NCBI GenBank assembly: GCA_017504165.1
Contig: JAFVRR010000008.1
Span: 1 to 37,014 of the forward strand
Direction: 5' to 3'
DNA length: 37,014 nucleotides
DNA from: Clostridia bacterium
GTDB lineage: Bacteria > Bacillota > Clostridia > Christensenellales > Borkfalkiaceae
Positions within the stretch are counted from its first letter, which is position 1; every line of letters starts with the position of its first letter. This document shows positions 30,321 to 37,014 of the stretch, piece after piece. The notes beneath the pieces were generated by a model that did not search any database, was not told the DNA's origin, and worked only from the letters and a program-made list of their open reading frames with translations. Both the position numbers and the translations under genes were made by a program.

Positions 30321-33113
30321 TTACAATTTGTATAAGTTTGATACAAATCTTTCCATAATTGGGTTTTCTACTAAAAGTTTAGAAGTTGAAACTACGTATT
30401 TCTTGCCTTCGTATTCTTTTATACCAACTGTCATCATTTCGCTATCTTTACCACGGCTTAAAAGTATAGGTGTAAAGCCTTTTGCTTTAAAGTCTTTAGT
30501 TAAAAGATATTCTATCATATCCGTTTCTTTACTGTAGAACATATAGAAGTCTTTTTCTTTAAATTCCGCAACCGATGGGTGACCGGAATTTCTTGAAGCG
30601 AAATATGCTGGTGGTTTAGTTACAACGGTAACAGTTTCGCCCGCAATTTCGTGTTCGCCGTCTTCAAGATTGTCGATAATAACAAGATTGTCGTGCTTAG
30701 TAATGCCACGGCGTTTAAACACGCCAACGGTAAACTCGTTATGGCTAACAACTTTTCCGTCTTTAATAAGGTATGCTTTAATCGTTAAGTTTTCTCTATC
30801 TTCTACCTTAATATTAAATTCGGCGTTGGCAATATAAGTTACGGTGTTTTCTTCAAAGTCCGCCTTAATTTCACCGCGTTTAATCATTTTGTCGCCGTTA
30901 TACGCCTCGTAAACGATAGTGTAGTCTTCGCCCTTTTCGTTTAAGTCGTTACAAATAAACGTTTCAACGCTAATAGTTTCATCGTCAAAATAAGTAAATC
31001 TATCACTGCGGAGTGAAAGTAAAATAGGGCTAAGCGCCTTTTTATATTCAAAGAAAGCAGGCTTTGGCGTTCTTTCACAGTCAACTATAGTTTTAAACCA
31101 ACCTGCTGGCCATGCATCGATAAATAAGTGAATAGCAAACGAAACCATACGCCAATCACGTCTCATACATTCAGTTGCAAGTTTTGTTGCAAACGCTTGG
31201 TAGTCTTGGCTCTTTTTAACCCATTCTTCAAGTGTTTTTGGCGTATCGAAGAATTTTACATGTTGAATACCCGTTTGAACGCCTACAATGTTGTTGATAT
31301 CAAACGGTTCTCTAAGCCATTCTTTAGGATATCTTCTCTTCATAAGTTCAACGGGGTCTAAACCTTCCGTGCCGTATTCACCGCAACCGTAATACCAACC
31401 CGGAGCGGTACGCGTCCAATATCCGCGATACATTTTGCCAAACGGTAAACTTCCGCCGTACCATAAGTTGTAAGTATGGAAGTCTGGCATACAGTTTTCT
31501 TCACAGTGGTCAGGCGCTTCAAAGTCGCCGTCAACGTGTTTAATTACACATTCCGGATAGTTAAATTTAACTATTAAGTCGCAAGCGCGGAAAAAGTCTT
31601 CAAGTTCGGAACGGATAAGGTGTCTATGTGGTCTTGTCTTATTAGATGCGTTGCCCCAAGGCTCGTTAATATAAGTTACCACAACGTTACAAGGATGCTT
31701 ACGTACCATTCGTGCCATTTCTTCCGCTTGTCTTACACCTTCTGCGAATTTGCTTCTTCTCATAACAGTGAAAAGTGGAAGGTCGGTTTGCGTCAATAAA
31801 CCAAGCATATCGCAGTATTCGTAAACTTCGTCTTGAACGGGTCTTTGAGTAAGTCTAAAATAGTTCATATTACATATTTTAGCCATTAAGATATCGTTAA
31901 TAAGTTGGTCAAAGTCTTTAAGGGCAACGTCAACTTGCTCAAAGCCCATAGTGTTAGCGCCACGTAAACGGATTTTTTCGCCGTTTAAGTAGAACATACC
32001 TTTTGGCTCGCTCTTTACGTCTTGAGTGAATTCGCGCATACCGAAATGCACCGTGCCGTTATCTAATACTTCGTTATCTATCGTTGCTGATACGTTAAGT
32101 TGGTATAGATATGGCGTTGCGTTGTTCCAAAGTTTAACTTCGTCTAATGGAATACGGATTTTATAAACGTTTTTGCCGTAAGACGCCATAAGTTCGTGAC
32201 CGTCTGAAATAGGGGAATAATCAAGGTTTTCAAAGAATACCTTTTCAAAGTTTCTACCGTAAAGGGAAAGATTGAAGTTCACTTTGCGTTTTTCGTGTTC
32301 AACGTTTTCAATCTCAACCCATAATTCCGCTGAGTTTTCACTTAAAATAGGGCGTACGTAAAGGTCGGTAATGTTTATTTTATTTCTAACTTCTACGTAA
32401 ACTTCGTTCCAAAGCCCCATACCAGGAGGGCAGTGGTGCCAGCCAACTTCAGGGTCGTCGTAACCGATACCCGTTGCAGCGTAGAGTTTATCGCCTTCAA
32501 TTTCAGGAAGACCTAATGCGCTACCGGTAACGGATTTTACGGTGTCGCCCCTATAAACGAAATCGTTGTCAAGCACTACTTTTAAGTGGTTTAAACCCTT
32601 TTTAGCAACGCTTGTAATATTAAATTCAAACGGAGAGAAAAAGCCTTCGTGCATGCCGACGCAAACGTCGTTTACGTATACTTTTGCAATGTAGTCAGCG
32701 CCTTTAAAGCAAATATACACCGCTTTATCATCAAAAGCGCCAAGTTCAAAGTCCGATTCGTAAACTTTCGTAGCATTACCGCAAGGTCCATCGTAATGCG
32801 GAATAGTTACCTTTTCTTTGCCGTCAAGAATAAATTCTTTTATGTCGGTGCGAACGCGCGTATTTTCAAGTTTTGGCGCGTGGTTTTGTAGAAACGGTGC
32901 GTATTTTTTACGCATATTGTCAATCTCTTTATAAAGTTCTTCTTTAGTTGACATTTCTTTAGGCGCAACGATAGGCGCTTTAACGTCGCCCGACAAAGCG
33001 CACGTGCGTTTATCGAATTTCATAGGTTCTGGCCATACGAGTTCAGTCGAACGAGAGTAGCCGTTTTCAGCAATAAGGGTAAAAAAGTCCTTTTGCTTTT
33101 CGTTATTACTCAT
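30321..33113 (-). CDS. Glycoside hydrolase family 2 enzyme
   Basis: A 930-aa cytosolic enzyme (no signal peptide) with GH2 architecture: N-terminal sugar-binding jelly roll (about 90-240, GNATKVYESDFELGAF, VYVNDVCVGMHEGFFSPFEFNIT), an immunoglobulin-like domain (about 250-370), and a TIM barrel with acid/base INEPWGN (Glu484) and probable nucleophile in CGEYG (Glu579). The retaining mechanism uses these two Glu. Length and C-terminal additional beta domains resemble beta-galactosidase, beta-glucuronidase or beta-mannosidase relatives, but specificity cannot be chosen. GGAGA precedes the start. A transporter or regulator is not adjacent. Confidence 0.88.
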   Translation of the reverse strand: MSNNEKQKDFFTLIAENGYSRSTELVWPEPMKFDKRTCALSGDVKAPIVAPKEMSTKEELYKEIDNMRKKYAPFLQNHAPKLENTRVRTDIKEFILDGKEKVTIPHYDGPCGNATKVYESDFELGAFDDKAVYICFKGADYIAKVYVNDVCVGMHEGFFSPFEFNITSVAKKGLNHLKVVLDNDFVYRGDTVKSVTGSALGLPEIEGDKLYAATGIGYDDPEVGWHHCPPGMGLWNEVYVEVRNKINITDLYVRPILSENSAELWVEIENVEHEKRKVNFNLSLYGRNFEKVFFENLDYSPISDGHELMASYGKNVYKIRIPLDEVKLWNNATPYLYQLNVSATIDNEVLDNGTVHFGMREFTQDVKSEPKGMFYLNGEKIRLRGANTMGFEQVDVALKDFDQLINDILMAKICNMNYFRLTQRPVQDEVYEYCDMLGLLTQTDLPLFTVMRRSKFAEGVRQAEEMARMVRKHPCNVVVTYINEPWGNASNKTRPHRHLIRSELEDFFRACDLIVKFNYPECVIKHVDGDFEAPDHCEENCMPDFHTYNLWYGGSLPFGKMYRGYWTRTAPGWYYGCGEYGTEGLDPVELMKRRYPKEWLREPFDINNIVGVQTGIQHVKFFDTPKTLEEWVKKSQDYQAFATKLATECMRRDWRMVSFAIHLFIDAWPAGWFKTIVDCERTPKPAFFEYKKALSPILLSLRSDRFTYFDDETISVETFICNDLNEKGEDYTIVYEAYNGDKMIKRGEIKADFEENTVTYIANAEFNIKVEDRENLTIKAYLIKDGKVVSHNEFTVGVFKRRGITKHDNLVIIDNLEDGEHEIAGETVTVVTKPPAYFASRNSGHPSVAEFKEKDFYMFYSKETDMIEYLLTKDFKAKGFTPILLSRGKDSEMMTVGIKEYEGKKYVVSTSKLLVENPIMERFVSNLYKL

Positions 33114-33165
33114 ATTAACAAATCTCCTAAATAGTAATTTTTAAATAATAAAATTTATTAATTTT

Positions 33166-33194
33166 ATTGTATCATTATTTTTATGTTTTTTCAA
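33166..33194 (-). promoter_or_regulatory. Promoter of the GH2 gene
   Basis: On the minus strand TTGAAA (33194-33189), 17-nt spacer, TACAAT (33171-33166). No catabolite (cre) site was recognised. Confidence 0.7.
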
Positions 33195-33293
33195 GACACT
33201 AAAATATTTATTTTTTGCATTATATTCCACTAAAATTGAAAATTTGTCCTTTTATCTTAGGTTTTTAATTGTATTTTTCGTAAGGCGTTTAAA

Positions 33294-33322
33294 TTGACAA
33301 AAATAGATTTTTTAAGTATACT
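33294..33322 (+). promoter_or_regulatory. Promoter of the formyl-THF cyclo-ligase gene
   Basis: TTGACA (33294-33299), 17-nt spacer, TATACT (33317-33322). Confidence 0.8.
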
Positions 33323-33355
33323 AATTATTACAAATTATACTTATAGGAGCAGTTT

Positions 33356-33889
33356 GTGCTAATTAACGATTTAAGAAAAATTATTAAAGAAAAGCGGTTA
33401 AATTTAAGTAAAATTGAAGTGGAAAACTTGTCTAAAATGATTGAAAATAACCTTTTCACTTTAGATTTTATTTCTAAAAAAACCAATTTTTTTATCTATA
33501 ATTCAATAAAAAACGAAGTTGATACTTTGCCCATAATTAAGCGCTTAAAAACCGAAAAAAAGGCGATTTCTTACCCCGTTGTAATAGGCGAAAATTTAAT
33601 CCCTGCAATCCCTAAAACAAACGAGTTTGAAAGGGGAAATTTTGGCGTTTTAGAGCCTAAAAATTATTCGATTATGAGGGATATTGAAGTGGTTATCGTG
33701 CCCCTATTACTGTGCGATGCGCAAAAGAATAGGGTAGGATATGGAAAGGGATATTACGATAGGTTTTTAGCGGATAAAAATGTTATTAAAATAGGACTAG
33801 CCTACGATTTTCAAGTGGTAGACGGCATCAACCCTAATCCGTGGGATATAAAACTTGACTATATCGTTACTCCAACTAAAATTATTTAA
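33356..33889 (+). CDS. 5-formyltetrahydrofolate cyclo-ligase
   Basis: Converts 5-formyl-THF to 5,10-methenyl-THF with ATP, salvaging a folate storage form. The 177-aa product fits the MTHFS/YgfA family. The diagnostic block GYGKGYYDRFL (about 131-141) and VPLLLCDAQKNRVG before it hold the nucleotide and folate contacts. The N-terminal Arg/Lys helix (IIKEKRLNLSK) is also typical. It starts with GTG (33356) after ATAGGAGC; no in-frame ATG lies early enough. Its own promoter is near consensus. It stands alone between GH2 and ppdK. Confidence 0.92.
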   Translation: MLINDLRKIIKEKRLNLSKIEVENLSKMIENNLFTLDFISKKTNFFIYNSIKNEVDTLPIIKRLKTEKKAISYPVVIGENLIPAIPKTNEFERGNFGVLEPKNYSIMRDIEVVIVPLLLCDAQKNRVGYGKGYYDRFLADKNVIKIGLAYDFQVVDGINPNPWDIKLDYIVTPTKII

Positions 33890-33911
33890 CTTTTAAGATT
33901 TAGATTGAAAA

Positions 33912-33957
33912 GCCATTTAATTTTTATTTTAATAAAAAATAAGTGGCAAATTTTTTA
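33912..33957 (+). terminator. Probable terminator of the cyclo-ligase gene
   Basis: GCCATTTAATTTTTATT pairs with AATAAAAAATAAGTGGC with one mismatch and one G-U pair. It is followed by a T6 run. Confidence 0.6.
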
Positions 33958-33995
33958 TTTTTAATAAATAAAAAGCAAAACCGACTATAATACAA

Positions 33996-34024
33996 TTGCA
34001 AAAACTAGTCGTTTATTGTATAAT
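33996..34024 (+). promoter_or_regulatory. Promoter of ppdK
   Basis: TTGCAA (33996-34001), 17-nt spacer, TATAAT (34019-34024). A second TATAAT occurs at 33986-33991, and CGACTA/TAGTCG arms (33982-33987, 34006-34011) flank it. Both could contribute to regulation. Confidence 0.7.
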
Positions 34025-34070
34025 TCTTAGTTGAGAATTAGTTAATAAAAAATTTTTTATAGGAGATTTT

Positions 34071-36701
34071 ATGAAATACATTTATTTGTTTAGTGAAGGC
34101 AATGGTAAAATGCGTGAACTTTTAGGTGGTAAGGGTGCAAACCTTGCCGAAATGACGTGCCTTGGCATGCCTGTACCTCGCGGTTTTACTATCACTACTG
34201 AGGCTTGTACGCAATACTATAACGACGGCGAAAAAATCAACGACGAAATTTCCGCTCAAATTATGGAATACGTTAAAAAGCTTGAAGAAATTACAGGTAA
34301 AGAATTTGGTAGCGTTGAAAATCCATTACTCGTATCAGTTCGTTCAGGCGCTCGCGCATCAATGCCTGGTATGATGGACACAATCTTAAACCTTGGTTTA
34401 AACGACGTGGTTGTTGAAAGATTTGCTGAAAAGACTGGCAACCGCCGTTTCGCTTACGACTCTTATAGGCGTTTCATTCAAATGTACTCTGACGTTGTAA
34501 TGGAAGTTGGTAAAAAACACTTTGAAACTTTAATCGACCAAATGAAAGAAAGAAAAGGCGTTAAACTTGACACCGAACTTGATGCGGACGATTTAAAGGA
34601 ACTTGCAGAAAGTTTTAAGGCTGAATACAAAAAGAAATTAGGCGTTGATTTCCCATCTGACCCTAAAGAACAACTTATGGGCGCAGTTAAAGCGGTATTC
34701 CGTTCATGGGACAACCCACGCGCTATTTACTATAGAAGAATGAACGATATCCCAGGTAGTTGGGGTACTGCAGTTAACGTTCAAGAAATGGTATTCGGCA
34801 ATATGGGCGACACTTCTGGTACGGGCGTTGCGTTCTCTCGTAACCCATCTACTGGTGAAAAGGGCTTATTCGGCGAATTCTTAATGAACGCGCAAGGTGA
34901 AGACGTTGTTGCGGGCGTTAGAACACCACAAACTATCGACCAACTTAAAAAAGAACAACCTGAAGTTTACGAACAATTCAAAAATATCGTAGAAAAACTT
35001 GAAAAGCATTATAGAGATATGCAAGATATGGAATTCACTATCGAAGAAGGCAAACTCTTTATGCTTCAAACAAGAAACGGTAAGAGAACTGCTGCCGCAG
35101 CGTTAAAAATCGCTTGCGATTTAGTAGACGAGGGTATGATTAGCGAAGAAGAAGCAGTTCTTATGATTGACCCTAAACAATTAGACGCTTTACTTCACCC
35201 ACAATTCGATGCAGACGCTCTTAAAAAGGCAATTCCTATCGGACAAGCGTTACCTGCATCTCCTGGCGCTGCTTGTGGTAAGATCGTATTTACTGCTGAC
35301 GACGCTACTTTATGGGCTACTGAAAAGAAGGAAAAAGTTATCTTAGTAAGACTTGAAACTTCTCCTGAAGATATCGAAGGTATGCACTATTCTGAAGGTA
35401 TCTTAACAGTACGTGGCGGTATGACTTCACACGCAGCCGTTGTTGCTCGTGGTATGGGTACTTGCTGTGTATCTGGTTGTGGCGACATCGTTATGGACGA
35501 AGAAAACAAAACTTTCATTTTAGGTGGTAGAACCTTTAAGGAAGGCGACGTTATTAGTTTAGACGGTTCAACTGGTAAAATTTACGGCGAAGGCATTAAG
35601 ACCGTATCTGCATCACTTGGCGGATATTTCGGTAGAATTATGGCTTGGGCTGATAAATATCGTTCACTTGAAATTAGAACTAACGCGGACACTCCTGCAG
35701 ACGCAAAACAAGCGAGAATTTACGGCGCTGAAGGTATTGGTCTTTGCAGAACTGAACACATGTTCTTTGAAACTGACAGAATTGCAGCGGTTAGGGAAAT
35801 GATTTTATCTACTGACGTAGAACAAAGAGAAAAAGCCCTTATGAAAATTCTTCCAATGCAACAAGGCGACTTTGAACAACTTTTCGAAGCAATGGAAGGC
35901 AAGAACGTTACGATCAGATTCTTAGACCCACCACTTCACGAATTCTTACCAACTTCAAAAGAAGACATTTCTGCGCTTGCTAAAGAAATGAAATTAAAAG
36001 TTGAAGATATTAAGAATGCTATCGCATCACTTCACGAATTCAACCCAATGATGGGTCACCGTGGTTGTCGTTTAGCGGTAACTTACCCAGAAATTGCTAA
36101 AATGCAAACTAAGGCGGTTATTCAAGCGGCGTTATCAGTTCAAGATAGACATCCTGAATGGGAAGTTATTCCTGAAATTATGATTCCGCTCGTTGGCGAA
36201 GTTAAAGAACTTGCTTTCGTTAAACACGTAGTTGTTGAAACTGCAGAAAAATGCATTGAGACTGCAGGTAGAAAACTCACTTACAAAGTAGGTACTATGA
36301 TTGAAATTCCACGTGCCGCTTTAACTGCAGACGAAATCGCTAAAGAAGCAGAATTCTTCTCTTTCGGTACTAACGACTTAACTCAAATGACTTTCGGTTT
36401 CAGCCGTGACGACGCTGGCAAATTCTTAAACGCTTACTACGAAAACAAGATTTACGAAAGCGACCCATTTGCTAAAATTGATATCGACGGTGTAGGTAAA
36501 CTCGTTAAAATCGCTTGCGACCTTGGTAAGCAAACTAGACCTACAATTAAACTTGGTATTTGCGGTGAACACGGTGGCGACCCATCTACTATTGAATTCT
36601 GTCATAAAACAGGTCTTACTTACGTTTCTTGTTCTCCATATAGAGTTCCAATTGCTAGACTTGCCGCCGCACAAGCTAATATCCGTAATCCTAGGGGCTA
36701 A
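34071..36701 (+). CDS. ppdK: Pyruvate, phosphate dikinase
   Basis: Interconverts PEP, AMP and PPi with pyruvate, ATP and phosphate, used in anaerobes for glycolysis or gluconeogenesis. The 876-aa product has the full order: N-terminal ATP-grasp (GGKGANLAEM, 20-29; SVRSGARASMPGMMDTILNLG, about 89-109), the phosphohistidine domain GGMTSHAAVVARGMG with His454, and the C-terminal PEP/pyruvate barrel with GTNDLTQMTFGFSRDDAGKFL and GICGEHGGDP, Cys831 at the known catalytic place. Positions agree with the Clostridium symbiosum enzyme (His455, Cys831). Codon use is biased toward high expression, as in gap. It has its own promoter and terminator. Confidence 0.98.
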   Translation: MKYIYLFSEGNGKMRELLGGKGANLAEMTCLGMPVPRGFTITTEACTQYYNDGEKINDEISAQIMEYVKKLEEITGKEFGSVENPLLVSVRSGARASMPGMMDTILNLGLNDVVVERFAEKTGNRRFAYDSYRRFIQMYSDVVMEVGKKHFETLIDQMKERKGVKLDTELDADDLKELAESFKAEYKKKLGVDFPSDPKEQLMGAVKAVFRSWDNPRAIYYRRMNDIPGSWGTAVNVQEMVFGNMGDTSGTGVAFSRNPSTGEKGLFGEFLMNAQGEDVVAGVRTPQTIDQLKKEQPEVYEQFKNIVEKLEKHYRDMQDMEFTIEEGKLFMLQTRNGKRTAAAALKIACDLVDEGMISEEEAVLMIDPKQLDALLHPQFDADALKKAIPIGQALPASPGAACGKIVFTADDATLWATEKKEKVILVRLETSPEDIEGMHYSEGILTVRGGMTSHAAVVARGMGTCCVSGCGDIVMDEENKTFILGGRTFKEGDVISLDGSTGKIYGEGIKTVSASLGGYFGRIMAWADKYRSLEIRTNADTPADAKQARIYGAEGIGLCRTEHMFFETDRIAAVREMILSTDVEQREKALMKILPMQQGDFEQLFEAMEGKNVTIRFLDPPLHEFLPTSKEDISALAKEMKLKVEDIKNAIASLHEFNPMMGHRGCRLAVTYPEIAKMQTKAVIQAALSVQDRHPEWEVIPEIMIPLVGEVKELAFVKHVVVETAEKCIETAGRKLTYKVGTMIEIPRAALTADEIAKEAEFFSFGTNDLTQMTFGFSRDDAGKFLNAYYENKIYESDPFAKIDIDGVGKLVKIACDLGKQTRPTIKLGICGEHGGDPSTIEFCHKTGLTYVSCSPYRVPIARLAAAQANIRNPRG

Positions 36702-36756
36702 GATTTAGCGCCAAAAAGCGGTAAAAATTCAATTTTTAATTAAAAAATAAGGTTTT

Positions 36757-36794
36757 AGTAGTCATTCTTCTCGGAGAGTGACTACTTTTTTTCT
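36757..36794 (+). terminator. Terminator of ppdK
   Basis: AGTAGTCA (36757-36764) pairs with TGACTACT (36779-36786), with a 14-nt loop, followed by a run of T. Confidence 0.75.
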
Positions 36795-36810
36795 CTTAAA
36801 AATCTCTTAT

Positions 36811-37014
36811 CAGGTCAAAAATCGGTCAAAAAATTGGGGTGGTTCCTAAAATTTTACATTTTTCTGTATCTACTGATATGGGTAAAAAAGGGCGACAAAA
36901 AGGAGGTTTTTTATGAAAAATTACAAATTAATCATTGAATATTACAAAAAAGGCAATAAACAAGAGCAAATCGCTACCCTTTGCAGTTGTTCTCGAATGA
37001 CTGTTTTTACTGTG
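36811..37014 (+). mobile_element. Left end of an IS21-type element (partial)
   Basis: Directly repeated GGTCAAAAA (36813 and 36824), a GGGGTGG block and then a gene resembling istA, with ribosome site AAAGGAGG. IS21 ends carry such short repeated motifs. The element runs past the window edge, so its other end and direct repeats cannot be seen. Confidence 0.6.
36913..37014 (+). CDS. istA: IS21 transposase IstA, N-terminal fragment
   Basis: An open frame begins at ATG 36913 and is cut by the window edge after 34 codons. It has AAAGGAGG placed correctly upstream. The start reads MKNYKLIIEYYKKGN, then a helix-turn-helix containing IATLCSCSRMTV. This is the typical opening of IS21 IstA, which binds the element ends and catalyses transposition together with the ATPase IstB. 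The catalytic DDE part is outside the window. Too short for certainty, but the pattern is characteristic. Confidence 0.65.
   Translation, partial: MKNYKLIIEYYKKGNKQEQIATLCSCSRMTVFTV

Overview
The window looks like chromosome from an AT-rich, low-GC Gram-positive anaerobe (Bacillota, probably an uncultured gut Clostridia lineage). The grounds are strong AGGAGG ribosome sites, sigma-A type promoters (TTGACA-N17-TATAAT) before many genes, hairpin-plus-T-run terminators, pyruvate phosphate dikinase, an archaeal-type prolyl-tRNA synthetase, BspA-like and InlB-repeat surface proteins, and a GH2 glycosidase. Species cannot be fixed from the sequence alone.

Layout. 1-1045: nagB with its own promoter and terminator. 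1178-4266: an accessory island with an XRE repressor, an ImmA/IrrE-type peptidase, a small RNA on the opposite strand, a DUF4417-like protein, an EndoU/BECR-type nuclease toxin and two small acidic, immunity-like proteins. 4345-5829: a MATE exporter. 5832-9237 (minus): plsC-like acyltransferase with zinc ribbon, maf, mreB-like gene and ppa, probably one operon. 9287-11684: M29 aminopeptidase and gap. 11747-12634: a lipoprotein with InlB B-repeats. 12633-15596: two CobW-type GTPases (the first with a long His/Cys-rich metal-binding insert) and a calcineurin-type phosphatase. 15627-18014 (minus): a small orphan gene, a 360-aa XRE-domain protein and an RpoD-type sigma factor. 18264-20337 (minus): transketolase. 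20429-24189: proS, a membrane protein, mnmE and tRNA-Leu(UAG).

24232-25195 is accessory DNA: an array of mini-hairpins beside the tRNA, then a single orphan gene bracketed by a 20-bp inverted repeat. 25314-30216: a small XRE regulator divergent from a likely operon of a zinc-ribbon membrane protein, a Cys-repeat/LRR surface protein and an orphan gene. 30274-33194 (minus): GH2 enzyme. 33294-36794: 5-formyl-THF cyclo-ligase and ppdK. 36811-37014: the start of an IS21-type element (istA cut by the window edge).

Functionally, nagB, gap, tkt and ppdK are core sugar-carbon flux genes with strong individual promoters; ppa and ppdK both handle pyrophosphate or phosphate balance. The most novel-looking part is the 1.2-4.3 kb island: a two-dyad operator built into its first promoter, a peptidase able to inactivate the repressor, an apparent roughly 75-nt RNA with perfect promoter and terminator, and a nuclease/immunity pair with no visible secretion domain. 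The inverted core TAGGGATTT brackets both this island and the 24.4-25.2 kb cassette, hinting at a shared insertion mechanism.
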